Below are positions 1 through 7,632 of a stretch of 37,275 bases of DNA, in pieces. The DNA is from CAJAUT01 sp043809365. Its GTDB lineage: Bacteria; Patescibacteriota; Microgenomatia; UBA1400; UBA12108. The notes under the pieces were generated by a model. The model ran no database searches and was not told where the DNA came from. It was given only the letters and a program-made list of their open reading frames with translations. Numbering within the stretch: position 1 is the stretch's first letter; each line of letters starts with the position of its first letter. Both the position numbers and the translations under genes were made by a program. The stretch spans positions 1 to 37,275 of the forward strand of contig JAZDDW010000038.1 of assembly GCA_043809365.1 (NCBI GenBank), written 5' to 3'.

Positions 1-501
1 CGGATGTCGCTGCTATTTGGCAACGGCGAAGGAGGAAAAGTTCCCCTCTCGGAAGACAAGGTGAGGGCGATGCGCAACTTTGGGAACAAGATTTGGAATA
101 TGGCGAGGTTTTTTCTACTAATGGCAGAAAAAACCGAAATCACAAATCTCAAATTCTCAAATTCTCAAATGAAGACATTGCCAAAAGAGGATCAAGAAAT
201 ATTGAAAGAACTGAACGAGATAATTAAGAAAATGACGAAGCTGCTTGAAAAGTTTAGATTTTCGGAGGCGGCTGACACGATTTATGAATTTATGTGGCAC
301 AGGGTGGCGGATTTATATATCGAAAAAGTAAAGGCCAGAGAAGATAAAGAGGTCGCATTATCGGTGTTGCGACATGTGCTACTGACGGGGCTCAAGCTAC
401 TCCACCCCTTTATGCCGTTTGTGACGGAAGCGATCTGGGAAGAGATGCCCAGGAAACATGATGAGATGTTGATAGTGAGTAAGTGGCCGGAGTGTAAATA
501 A
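1..501 (+). CDS. valS: Valyl-tRNA synthetase, C-terminal part (partial at 5' side)
   Basis: The frame is open from base 1, so only the last 166 codons are visible. The protein charges tRNA-Val with valine in the cytoplasm. The visible part is the helical anticodon-binding domain of class I synthetases: a MRNFGNKIWNMARFF segment near the start, AADTIYEFMWHRVADLYIE in the middle, and LLHPFMPFVTEAIWEEM near the end. It stops directly after SKWPECK. Most ValS proteins continue into a further helical segment and a tRNA-binding coiled coil, so this one is short. An in-frame short tandem repeat (145-170) encodes part of a linker (NLKFSNSQ). The TAA stop shares one base with the ATG of the next gene. 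The family call is secure; the reason for the short end is not known. Confidence 0.9.
   Translation, partial: RMSLLFGNGEGGKVPLSEDKVRAMRNFGNKIWNMARFFLLMAEKTEITNLKFSNSQMKTLPKEDQEILKELNEIIKKMTKLLEKFRFSEAADTIYEFMWHRVADLYIEKVKAREDKEVALSVLRHVLLTGLKLLHPFMPFVTEAIWEEMPRKHDEMLIVSKWPECK
145..170. repeat. Short tandem repeat (TTCTCAAA unit) inside valS
   Basis: About three tandem copies of an 8-bp unit TTCTCAAA. The same unit recurs at 15053-15081, 17388-17420, 17672-17705 and 17812-17844. Here it is read in frame in the variable linker of ValS, where an insertion would be tolerated. Confidence 0.8.
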
Positions 502-872
502 TGGGATTTGGTAAACAAGAACAAATAATTCGAGCGGGTGATGTAGTACAAATATATGACCCAAAAGCGGTTGATGGTGGTGTTGGGGTAATAGTTACAA
601 TAAGAAACAGGGGAGTGGGAATAGTTCATTTTCCAATTATGAATTATCAATATGATTTTTCTTTAGACAAACAGGTTGGCCAGTTGCAAATGGCAATAAG
701 GCCAGCAAGTGATAATGTAGCTGATATAAGCGCGCTCTTGGGGCATTTGGAAGACGAAACTTTGACAGAAGTAATGGTGAGAAGCGGGTTAAATCTGTTG
801 GTTGGTGAAGTATTGGGTTCGATTAAGGCTTCGCCCACAGCGGTAATAAGTTTGCTGGTGGATCCTGATTAG
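501..872 (+). CDS. Hypothetical protein, 123 aa
   Basis: I do not recognise this protein. The ATG overlaps the valS stop by one base (TAATG), so it is probably translated by coupling to valS and belongs to the same transcript. The N-terminal half is rich in beta-forming residues and glycine (GDVVQIYDPKAVDGGVGV, then VTIRNRGVGIVHF), like a small beta-barrel. The C-terminal half contains a helix with an acidic stretch (LLGHLEDETLTEVM) and ends hydrophobic. There is no signal peptide and no membrane segment. It occupies the position where the missing ValS C-terminus would be expected, but its sequence does not look like synthetase. Confidence 0.65.
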   Translation: MGFGKQEQIIRAGDVVQIYDPKAVDGGVGVIVTIRNRGVGIVHFPIMNYQYDFSLDKQVGQLQMAIRPASDNVADISALLGHLEDETLTEVMVRSGLNLLVGEVLGSIKASPTAVISLLVDPD

Positions 873-929
873 GTTTTATGATTGTGGAGAGGACATTGTG
901 AAAGACGTGGTGCCAGGTAGCGCCATGGT

Positions 930-1958
930 TTATTTTACTTTAACTAGTCGATAATGTGTGGAGGGGCCTGAGCCGTACTTGTTGAGAACGCGAAATTTGA
1001 CTAGGCGGGCGAGGCGAGATTGGGCGGTGCGGAGAGGAACCGAGAGGATGTCGCTAACGTCGCTACTAGTTACCTTGCCTAGAGTGAGGACAAAATCAAT
1101 GATTTTGAGATCAGAGCTATCGAGATGTCGATCGCGGAGGGTTCCAGTGCCGGCCAGGAGTGAAATAACTGATTCTTGTAGGCGTAGAGCTTCGACCCAA
1201 AACCCCCAAACAAAATAGGTAAGCCAGGCGGTTAGATTGTCTCTCCCCGCTTGGAGAGCCTGGTAGTAGGCTGGGCGATCGAGGTTGTAATACTCTTCTA
1301 GGACAAGACCACGACGAAAGTCCCAGCCGGCTTGGTAAAGAGAAAGGAGAGTGAGCAGGCGACCAGTGCGACCGTTGCCGTCAGGGAAGGGATGAATTGA
1401 TTCGAACTGATAATGGAGAATCCCAGCGCGAATAACGGGATGCACAACAGGAGAGGCATTGTGCCAAGAGAGCAGATCGGTGACAAGTGGCTTGACCTGC
1501 GTCGCGGGAGGTGGGGTATAAACAAGCTCGTCTGGGTGGCCCAGGCGAGCATTAACAATGTAGACGGGGCTGGTGCGGAGAACGCCGGTTTTGGGTGCGG
1601 GCAACAGACCATGCATGAGTAGGCGATGGAGAGTGAGGAGGCGTGACAGGGTAATACTGGGTTTGGTGGAGAATTGATCAATTTTTTCGAGCGCGCGCAG
1701 ATAGTTTTCGACTTCGAGACGATCATGCCGCGTAGCAGAAATGGGTTGTTTAGCGGCAACCTTCTCTACCTCTGCTTCGGACAAGGTATTGCCCTCGATG
1801 CTGGTACTGCTGTGGGTCATTTTGATGATGGCGCGGCGACGCAGGATCGTTTCGCGCACGGGCAAGAGCTTGGCTTGCGCGATTTTACCCCTGATTTCGG
1901 CAATGTCCGAAAGCCAGGATAAAATCTCATCTGTAATCTGGTATTGTGGGCTAAACAT
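930..1958 (-). CDS. Fic/DOC family protein with C-terminal winged helix
   Basis: Fic enzymes usually transfer AMP from ATP to a hydroxyl side chain of a target protein. The core motif HPFPDGNGRTGR is intact at residues 189-200, with the catalytic His and the phosphate-binding Gly/Arg residues. An N-terminal inhibitory motif of the form [S/T]xxxE[G/N] is visible as STSIEGN near residues 51-57, which indicates an autoinhibited class II Fic. The last 60 or so residues form a winged-helix DNA-binding domain (SSDVSDILSVPLRTAQSRLA), so it may regulate its own gene. The 342-aa length is usual for the family. The start is set by a strong promoter with TATAAT six bases upstream of this ATG. The gene stands alone and is convergent with the valS pair. 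Confidence 0.9.
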   Translation of the reverse strand: MFSPQYQITDEILSWLSDIAEIRGKIAQAKLLPVRETILRRRAIIKMTHSSTSIEGNTLSEAEVEKVAAKQPISATRHDRLEVENYLRALEKIDQFSTKPSITLSRLLTLHRLLMHGLLPAPKTGVLRTSPVYIVNARLGHPDELVYTPPPATQVKPLVTDLLSWHNASPVVHPVIRAGILHYQFESIHPFPDGNGRTGRLLTLLSLYQAGWDFRRGLVLEEYYNLDRPAYYQALQAGRDNLTAWLTYFVWGFWVEALRLQESVISLLAGTGTLRDRHLDSSDLKIIDFVLTLGKVTSSDVSDILSVPLRTAQSRLARLVKFRVLNKYGSGPSTHYRLVKVK

Positions 1959-1964
1959 GAGCTA

Positions 1965-1973
1965 ATTATAACA
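1965..1973 (-). promoter_or_regulatory. Extended -10 promoter of the Fic gene (leaderless)
   Basis: On the minus strand the sequence reads TGT-TATAAT, then six bases (TAGCTC), then ATG. A start site about seven bases after the -10 would fall on or next to the A of the ATG, giving a leaderless mRNA. No Shine-Dalgarno is present. Confidence 0.75.
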
Positions 1974-1975
1974 CA

Positions 1976-1997
1976 AATCGCGCAATAATCGCGCAAT
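1976..1997. repeat. Two perfect tandem 11-bp repeats over the Fic promoter
   Basis: AATCGCGCAAT occurs twice head to tail (1976-1986 and 1987-1997), lying between the -10 and -35 positions of the Fic promoter. This arrangement suits an operator, perhaps for the winged-helix tail of the Fic protein itself; that binding is inferred. Confidence 0.7.
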
Positions 1998-2015
1998 GGA
2001 GCTCGCAAGGATTTA

Positions 2016-2888
2016 TTACTTGTTTTTCTCGGCTTGGAGATATTCGTTGGGGCCCCAGGAAGAGATCATGTCTTTTGTAATGGGTGAGGCTAGTTTCCAA
2101 AGGGCTTGGTGGATCGAGACCAGTGAGTCTGCGAGATTTTGAGAGCGGATTTTGAGACCCCAAACTTCATCACCCTTGACAGAGACTATCCAGACTCGAT
2201 TCCCCTTGACTCTGAGCGTGAGCGCAAGACTAGTCATCTCAAAAGGCAGGGTCCTGTACTGCACCCTGTCTAGATAATGCGGGTTGCGTTCTACTTGATA
2301 ACTAAGCACGTGTTTGCTCCAGGGCGTGAGCGAGGTGAGATTATATTCGGTTGATTTGCCGTGCGCCCAGAGTTTGATGCCTTTATCTACCCCTGCATTC
2401 ATTGCTTTGCTCCCTGTGGCATCCATGGGGATCTGATAGTCAAAAACGTAGATATCTTGGTCGAGGCCGTCGTAATCAAACATTACGTGGTTAGCTCCCT
2501 CCATGCCGGGGAAAAACTGGAAATCAGCGTTGGTGGTGTCCTTGAGATACTTTTTTTTAAGAAAGGGGAGAATTTCGACGATATCCACTTCTTGTTGAAC
2601 AAGACTCGCGCGTTTACCCCAGAGGATCTCGCGCAAGACGCTTGGGTTTTTGGCTCTCACCTTGGTCTGTTGTTTCATGAGGCCGGTCGCAGATTCTAGT
2701 TCTATTAATCCCTTGAGCGCGAGATCGGTGAGGACGGTATAGACAGTGGTACGGGCGATACCGGTCGATTTACTGATGCCAAATGGCGAGGTCTCGCCTA
2801 ACTGTAGCGCTGATTGATAAACTCTGGCTTCGTTACTGGATAGGCCAAATTGTTCAAGTACTTGCTGGGTGCGTTGTTGGTAATTCAT
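2016..2888 (-). CDS. TrmB-family transcriptional regulator
   Basis: The N-terminal 75 residues form a TrmB-type winged helix: FGLSSNEARVYQSALQLG is the first helix pair and ISKSTGIARTTVYTVLTDL the recognition part. The remainder resembles the C-terminal sensor region of bacterial TrmB-like proteins (FFPGMEGANHVM in its middle; WGLKIRSQNLADSL near the end), which in characterised members binds sugars or similar ligands. The ATG at 2888 is chosen because an upstream ATG (2921) would make the operator-like repeats part of the protein. It is divergent from the Ntn-hydrolase gene, with inverted repeats in between, so it probably controls itself and that hydrolase. The ligand cannot be read from the sequence. 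Confidence 0.85.
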   Translation of the reverse strand: MNYQQRTQQVLEQFGLSSNEARVYQSALQLGETSPFGISKSTGIARTTVYTVLTDLALKGLIELESATGLMKQQTKVRAKNPSVLREILWGKRASLVQQEVDIVEILPFLKKKYLKDTTNADFQFFPGMEGANHVMFDYDGLDQDIYVFDYQIPMDATGSKAMNAGVDKGIKLWAHGKSTEYNLTSLTPWSKHVLSYQVERNPHYLDRVQYRTLPFEMTSLALTLRVKGNRVWIVSVKGDEVWGLKIRSQNLADSLVSIHQALWKLASPITKDMISSWGPNEYLQAEKNK

Positions 2889-2906
2889 ATGTTTTACGGT
2901 GACAAA

Positions 2907-2943
2907 GTGACAAAGTGTCACAATGTGACGACAGTGATCGTCA
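2907..2943. promoter_or_regulatory. Operator-like inverted repeats between TrmB gene and hydrolase
   Basis: Two dyads lie between divergent genes. GTGACAAAGTGTCAC (2907-2921) is a 15-bp palindrome with one mismatch, within a run of GTGACAAA-type repeats. TGACGA (2926-2931) and TCGTCA (2938-2943) form a second perfect dyad. Both sit just upstream of the -35 of the hydrolase promoter. Confidence 0.6.
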
Positions 2944-2946
2944 TTT

Positions 2947-2975
2947 TTGACAGTATATCATAAATAAGATAGATT
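2947..2975 (+). promoter_or_regulatory. Promoter of the Ntn-hydrolase gene
   Basis: TTGACA (2947-2952) and TAGATT (2970-2975) are separated by 17 bases. The predicted leader is about 15 bases and carries the GGAGGA ribosome-binding site at 2988-2993. Confidence 0.6.
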
Positions 2976-2996
2976 TGGCAAAATATTGGAGGATTT

Positions 2997-3770
2997 ATGT
3001 GCACACAAGCAGTCAAACGAGTTAACGATACCTGGTATTTGATGAAGACACGCGACCCCGTGTCGTGGATGCGATATGAGGACGAAATAGCTTTCTTTGA
3101 CAAACCCCAAGATAAATATCGCAAGTTGATAATCCAAAACCCAGTACCCTATGAAGATGGTTATTATGGAGGGATCAATGAGGCGGGGGTAGCTTTCGTC
3201 TCAACCTTTGTGCGGACGAGCGAAGATCAAGTAAGCTACATTCGTAAGCCATATATTCGCCTGATCTTAGATGCGGCCACGGCGAAAGAGGCAGTCGAGA
3301 TAATCAAGAAATTTAATCCTAAAATCGGGGGGAATATGTTTGTAGCAGACCCGACCGAGTGCTACGGAGTCGAGGGAACAGCGAAAGAGTGTTATGTAGA
3401 AAAGCTAGACGAGACGGCGGTGAAGGCCAACCATTTTAACTATTTGCCGGACCGTAATTTAAATTTTGACAAAGATCCAGAGTTTGAGGCCTGGAGCAAG
3501 ACGCACGAGGAGCGAGCATTGGAATTGGTAGGGGGAGTAAAGACGCTCGAAGATGCCGAGCGACTACTGTCAGACCGAGAGAGTTGTGAACTGGGGAGAG
3601 CTATCTGTACGACGCCGAAAGAAGCGAAAGTGTACACCTATTCGGCATTTGTATTTGATACCAAAAACAAGCTGATACGCTACGCCCAGGGTTGTCCGAG
3701 TGAAGTCGGGTTTAAGGAGTATTCGTTTAACAGGTTGCCTGGCAAGATGGAACAAACCCAAGTTGATTAG
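2997..3770 (+). CDS. Ntn-hydrolase, C45/penicillin acylase-like amidase
   Basis: The protein starts Met-Cys, so removal of Met would expose Cys2 as the N-terminal nucleophile typical of cysteine Ntn-hydrolases that cleave linear amides (choloylglycine hydrolase, acyl-CoA:6-APA acyltransferase and related families). Other segments fit that fold: YYGGINEAGVAFVSTF after about 55 residues, GGNMFVADPTECYGVEG and VKANHFNYLPDRN in the middle. The 257-aa length is short to usual. A GGAGGA ribosome-binding site lies just upstream. The next gene, an alpha/beta hydrolase, starts 16 bases downstream, so the two probably form an operon controlled by the divergent TrmB regulator. The substrate is unknown; the exact family (C45, C59 or the NRDE-like group) is not settled. 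Confidence 0.7.
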   Translation: MCTQAVKRVNDTWYLMKTRDPVSWMRYEDEIAFFDKPQDKYRKLIIQNPVPYEDGYYGGINEAGVAFVSTFVRTSEDQVSYIRKPYIRLILDAATAKEAVEIIKKFNPKIGGNMFVADPTECYGVEGTAKECYVEKLDETAVKANHFNYLPDRNLNFDKDPEFEAWSKTHEERALELVGGVKTLEDAERLLSDRESCELGRAICTTPKEAKVYTYSAFVFDTKNKLIRYAQGCPSEVGFKEYSFNRLPGKMEQTQVD

Positions 3771-3785
3771 GGGTAAAATATAAAT

Positions 3786-4316
3786 ATGAAAAAAGCATTG
3801 ATTTTGCACGCATGGTTTTCCCGTCCTGCGGACAACTGGTATCCGTGGTTAAAGAACGAACTAGAAAAGAAAGGCTATGAAGTGTGGGTACCAAAATTGC
3901 CCACGATGGACACAAATGCCCCAGACATGGAAACCATGTTAAAGCTGGTGATGGAGAAGGGATTTGTGGATGAGGACACGATTGTGATCGGTCATAGCTT
4001 GGGGTCGGTGCTAGCGCTAAGGTTGGCGGAGCGGATCAAGTTTGCCAAGGGTATTTTGTTGGCGGCCTGGGACTATAATGATCTGACCCCGGAGCATCAG
4101 AGTTTTTGGAAGACGATGATGGATCACGGCAAGATTAAAGAGAGTGTGAAGGACTGGGTATTTTTGATCTCGGATAATGACCCGTATGTGACGAAGTTTA
4201 TCGCACATGAGGTGGCGGGGAGAGTGAATGGTAAGGCGGTAGATGTGGGAGCGAGGGGTCATTTTGGAGAGGATGATAAGGTCACAGAGGTTCCGGAGAT
4301 ACTGGAGTTTGTGTAA
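3786..4316 (+). CDS. Alpha/beta hydrolase, RBBP9/YdeN family
   Basis: This is a small serine hydrolase. The nucleophile elbow GHSLGS is at about residues 68-73, preceded by the strand DTIVI. The oxyanion region is the N-terminal LILHAWFS. A C-terminal RGHFGED supplies the catalytic His, and an Asp in LISDNDPYV is placed as in RBBP9/YdeN proteins. The 176-aa length matches that family. It follows the Ntn-hydrolase by 16 bases and is probably cotranscribed. The substrate cannot be inferred. Confidence 0.85.
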   Translation: MKKALILHAWFSRPADNWYPWLKNELEKKGYEVWVPKLPTMDTNAPDMETMLKLVMEKGFVDEDTIVIGHSLGSVLALRLAERIKFAKGILLAAWDYNDLTPEHQSFWKTMMDHGKIKESVKDWVFLISDNDPYVTKFIAHEVAGRVNGKAVDVGARGHFGEDDKVTEVPEILEFV

Positions 4317-4322
4317 CGACTA

Positions 4323-4351
4323 TTGACAAGCGTAAGGTGTAACGTTATACT
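4323..4351 (+). promoter_or_regulatory. Strong sigma-70-type promoter of the second Fic gene
   Basis: TTGACA (4323-4328), a 17-base spacer, then TATACT (4346-4351). The ATG at 4360 follows after eight bases, so the transcript is predicted to be leaderless or nearly so. TAACGTTA (4340-4347) is a perfect palindrome overlapping the -10. Confidence 0.8.
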
Positions 4352-4359
4352 TTGTGGTT

Positions 4360-5346
4360 ATGAAGAGTATTCAAGGGTGGTTACAGGAGATTGAGGAGAA
4401 ACGCGCAAGACTAGAGAGCTTGGGGGGTTTACCTACGAGTGCGACTAAGAATTTGGATCAGTGGTTCCGAGTGGAGCTGACATATACCAGTAACGCGATT
4501 GAGGGGAATACCTTATCGCGCGCCGAAACGGCGTTAGTCGTTGATAAGGGGATCACAGTCGCGGGTAAAAGTATTCGTGAGCACCTGGAGGCGGTCAATC
4601 ATGCGGAAGCTTGGGAATACATAAAACAACTGGTGCAAGACGGGGTGAGATTGGGTGAGCGTGAGTTGTTGGATATCCACAGTTTAATTTTACAAAAAAT
4701 TGATGAGGTAAATGCCGGGAGATACCGGAGTGTGACTGTGCGGATCGCGGGGTCGAGAGTGATTTTGCCAAATCCGATCAAGGTGCCAGATTTAATGGAT
4801 AAATATTTCTCCTGGCTGGGAAAAAAGTCGGAAAATAAAATTCTCCAGGCTTGCGAGGCACATTACCGACTGGTTTCGATCCACCCATTCACCGATGGGA
4901 ATGGTCGAACAGCCCGATTGGTCATGAATTTACTACTCCTCATGGCCGGTTATCCGCCAATTATTGTGCGCAAAGAAGATCGGCACGAATACCTGACTGG
5001 CTTAGAATTGGCTCAACTAGGTGGAACAAGAGACAAATATTATCAGCTAATGCTTGAGGGACTATCTAGATCGATGGATATATATCTAGGGGCGGCGGGG
5101 ATTGAGAGGCAAAAAGCAGAACCGGATAAATTGCTGAAGGTGGGGGAGCTCGCAACTTTGTCGGGCGAGAGTGTGGCGACAATCCGCCACTGGACCAAGA
5201 TGGGACTATTGCTAGTCTCTGGATATACGAAGGGTGGATACCAATTGTACGACCATGAGCAGATTAAACAGATAAAGACGATCCGCGAACTACAAAAGGA
5301 GAAAAGGTTGAGTTTGGAGGAGATAGGGCGGGAACTAGCTAGGTGA
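4360..5346 (+). CDS. Fic/DOC family protein with C-terminal MerR-like domain
   Basis: Fic core motif HPFTDGNGRTAR is intact, with catalytic His at about residue 175. The inhibitory motif TSNAIEGN is at about residues 43-50, so this is again an autoinhibited class II Fic enzyme, probably an AMP transferase. After the Fic domain comes a MerR-type helix-turn-helix (KVGELATLSGESVATIRHW, then KGGYQLYDHEQIKQI), from about residue 255 to the end. Such Fic-MerR fusions are likely self-regulated. I chose ATG 4360; a GTG at 4354 lies in frame two codons upstream. The gene is convergent with the next TrmB gene and is not close in sequence to the first Fic protein. Confidence 0.9.
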   Translation: MKSIQGWLQEIEEKRARLESLGGLPTSATKNLDQWFRVELTYTSNAIEGNTLSRAETALVVDKGITVAGKSIREHLEAVNHAEAWEYIKQLVQDGVRLGERELLDIHSLILQKIDEVNAGRYRSVTVRIAGSRVILPNPIKVPDLMDKYFSWLGKKSENKILQACEAHYRLVSIHPFTDGNGRTARLVMNLLLLMAGYPPIIVRKEDRHEYLTGLELAQLGGTRDKYYQLMLEGLSRSMDIYLGAAGIERQKAEPDKLLKVGELATLSGESVATIRHWTKMGLLLVSGYTKGGYQLYDHEQIKQIKTIRELQKEKRLSLEEIGRELAR

Positions 5347-5369
5347 GGGAGGAGTTTGGGAAACCGCCA

Positions 5370-6182
5370 TCAAAGTAGTTTGGCGGTGCCGTGGGGATCG
5401 AGAATCTGGAGAGGTGGGGCGGTTTGCCAGAGATTTTCAAAAAGCTGGCGCTGCATGTCGGCGAGCTCACGGTTGTAGATTTCGACGGCAAAGATGTCGG
5501 TGGGAGAGAGATAGTTGACCACGGTATAGACGTTGTTATAGATAAAAATATCGGCGGATATTTTGAGGATCTTAGGATCCAGGTGTTTGACTTGCCAGAG
5601 ATCAGTGAGCCCAGCAACATGAGTGAAGGGCTGAAAAGAGCGTTGGTTAGTAAAGCTGCGTATGGGGATATGTTTTTCCACCAGACGAGCACGCAAGTCT
5701 TCGGATTCTTGTTTGGAGAGATAGGCCTCGGCAGTGTCGACCTCGTAACTGACAAAGCCACTCTCTGCGCGAAGAAGGTGCCAGTTGACCTGGGAGAGTC
5801 CGCGTGCACCACGATAGTAAAGAACTTGGGACCCCTGAATGCCGGCTTGACTATGAGTTTCGAGACTACTAACAATACTAGGGAGATTGGCGCGGAGCGT
5901 TTTTAACTCCCCTTCTCGCTTGGTTAAGAGGAGTTCGAGCTGACTAGGAGGATCGGCGACGAAAGTCAGGCCAGAGTCACGGGGTTTTTGGAGTACCAGC
6001 TCTTTGGTAATTAATTTGTCCAGGAGGCGATACACTTTGGTCCGACCTAAGTGAAGATTGCGAGAGATTTGCAGGGCGGATAAGGCCCCATTTTCTACTA
6101 AATCCAGGTATACTTTGGCTTCGTCGGGAGTAAGTCCGTAGGGCTCAAGAACTTTGATATATTTGTCTGTTTGATCGGACAT
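5370..6182 (-). CDS. TrmB-family transcriptional regulator
   Basis: The N-terminal winged helix is clear: LEPYGLTPDEAKVYLDLVE followed by ISRNLHLGRTKVYRLLDKL. The C-terminal 170 residues are the sensor domain, starting around VLYYRGARGLSQVNWHLL and ending with QRQLFENLWQTA, a pattern shared with the TrmB paralog at 7633-8403. The start is placed at 6182 (MSDQTDK), which gives the usual N-terminus; a TATTAT hexamer lies eight bases upstream. It is divergent from the EamA transporter gene with only about 30-40 bases between, so the transporter is its most likely target. Confidence 0.85.
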   Translation of the reverse strand: MSDQTDKYIKVLEPYGLTPDEAKVYLDLVENGALSALQISRNLHLGRTKVYRLLDKLITKELVLQKPRDSGLTFVADPPSQLELLLTKREGELKTLRANLPSIVSSLETHSQAGIQGSQVLYYRGARGLSQVNWHLLRAESGFVSYEVDTAEAYLSKQESEDLRARLVEKHIPIRSFTNQRSFQPFTHVAGLTDLWQVKHLDPKILKISADIFIYNNVYTVVNYLSPTDIFAVEIYNRELADMQRQLFENLWQTAPPLQILDPHGTAKLL

Positions 6183-6212
6183 CAGATTGAATAATAACAG
6201 AAAGATGACAGA

Positions 6213-7126
6213 ATGCAAGTTATGAACAACAAGCTGAAGGGAACCTCACTTATCCTGTTATCGGCTCTATTTTACGGGAGCTACGGAGTCTGGTCGCGAC
6301 TCATGGTGGGGTCATTCGGCGAGTTTTCACAGGCATGGACCAGGGGTTTATTGCTACTAATCGTGGTGCTGGTTGCCAACTGGAAGTGGAAATTGTTTCG
6401 CAAGATAAAAAGGGAAGATTGGAAGTGGTTTGTCCCAATTGCGATGGCGGGAGGATTAAATCAGGCGCCGTATTTCTTTGGATTTGAACATTTGGACATT
6501 GGGACGGCGACACTCCTTTTCTATGCCGCGCTGGTAGTCGGGGGGTATTTACTAGGGAAAATATTTTTGCAGAAAAGTTGACGAGGGTAAAAATGGCGAG
6601 TTTATTAATTGCGATTGGGGGGATGGTGTCGATCTATGGCTGGTCGCTAACAAGTTCCCAGATCTTTCCAGCTACTATGACTGTTTTGGCGGGGCTAATG
6701 GGAGCGACTACGGTGATTCTACCGAAAAAATTGATTGGTAATTATCATGAATTACAGATGATGGCGGGATACTTTTTGCTGCAAGTGGTGTTTAATTTGC
6801 CACTATCCATCTGGCTCTCGGACCCTATTCCACCCATGACGTTAAATGAAGCCTGGGGTGGACAGCTGGGGTATGCGGTAGCGATGCTGGTGGCGAACAT
6901 GGCGGCGATTACCGGATTTGGCTATCTGGAACCAAGCATCGGGAGCCTGATTGGTCTGGCCGAAATACTATTCGGAATCTTGTTTGGAATTGTATTGTTC
7001 GGCGAATCCCTAAGCGTGGGGGTAATGGTGGGAGGATTACTAATTCTTTTGGCGGCGGCGCTACCGAGCGTTGCCGAAGTGCTCGGGCGAAGACAGACCT
7101 CCGCCCGAGCGAGTACGCTTACCTAG
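6213..7126 (+). pseudogene. EamA/DMT-family transporter, frameshifted into two halves
   Basis: Two overlapping frames (6213-6581 and 6578-7126) together encode one ten-helix drug/metabolite transporter of about 300 aa. The first gives four membrane segments and ends KIFLQKS; the second gives six, starting just after an AEKLTRVKM sequence. EamA proteins normally read GEKLT-like at that point, exactly where the frame changes. Adding one T to the five-T run at 6565-6575 would restore KIFFAEKLTRVKM. A 1-base deletion, a sequencing error, or ribosomal slippage at the T run are all possible. Alternatively the second half could start at TTG 6578, overlapping the first stop by 4 bases. The gene is divergent from a TrmB regulator. 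The substrate is unknown. Confidence 0.8.
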
Positions 7127-7538
7127 CGGCGCTGGCCCAGATGGCTTCGAACCAGACCTTGGCAGAGGTGATGATCGTTGGATCTTCGATCACGACTGCG
7201 TAGGGACTCGCGGGGTTAAAACTAACGATCGCGACGAAGTCATCACCTAGGATGAGGTCGGACTCGGCTACATCTTTGAGATAACGTGCCTGGTTTTTGA
7301 CTCCGTCTTTTTTCGCTCCATAGCTACGATTGCCGGTAGTGTCGGCAACGACCTCGCGAGTTTGGACCTTACTCTCAAAGAGCTGGGGTTCGAACTCGGC
7401 TTCGTACCACTCCCCGATCACGGCTTCGTAGCCGGTCGAGAGACAGATAAAGTCAGCGGTCTTACTCTTTAAGACTCGTTGATAGACCGACTTAATGTTG
7501 TCGGCGCCGGGCAAGAGTTGAATGCCTTGATTGTTCAT
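7119..7538 (-). CDS. Stand-alone TrmB-type sensor domain (no DNA-binding domain)
   Basis: The 139 residues resemble the C-terminal half of the neighbouring TrmB proteins: a start like GIQLLPGADNIKSVYQRVL matches the YYKGKAGIEQMVWNVL region of the 7633 protein, and VIEDPTIITSAKVWFEAIW matches its end. No winged helix precedes it. It could be a remnant of a full regulator or a free ligand-binding partner that modulates one. The start codon ATG at 7538 has a weak AAGGAG upstream, which favours a real gene. It is divergent from the full TrmB gene at 7633, sharing an intergenic region with TTGTCC/GGACAA dyads. Confidence 0.6.
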   Translation of the reverse strand: MNNQGIQLLPGADNIKSVYQRVLKSKTADFICLSTGYEAVIGEWYEAEFEPQLFESKVQTREVVADTTGNRSYGAKKDGVKNQARYLKDVAESDLILGDDFVAIVSFNPASPYAVVIEDPTIITSAKVWFEAIWASAAR

Positions 7539-7547
7539 ATAACTCCT

Positions 7548-7621
7548 TTGTCCTTTATGTGGACAAGTAAATAATTAGCCAGATGATACAGCACATGTGG
7601 ATTAGTGTATAATTGTTGTCC
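7548..7621. promoter_or_regulatory. Divergent control region with TTGTCC dyad and TATAAT
   Basis: TTGTCC (7548-7553) and GGACAA (7561-7566) form an inverted repeat; TTGTCC recurs at 7616-7621. TATAAT at 7608-7613 is a good -10 for the plus-strand TrmB gene (start 7633). The third copy overlaps the expected transcription start. The layout fits autoregulation by TrmB. Confidence 0.55.
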
Positions 7622-7632
7622 AGTTGGTGAAC

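Noticed and set aside
873..929. Displaced valS 3' end after the 123-aa gene
   Set aside because: Only a weak resemblance (ATGATTGTGG) was found and the frame stops at once; it does not support a third cassette case.
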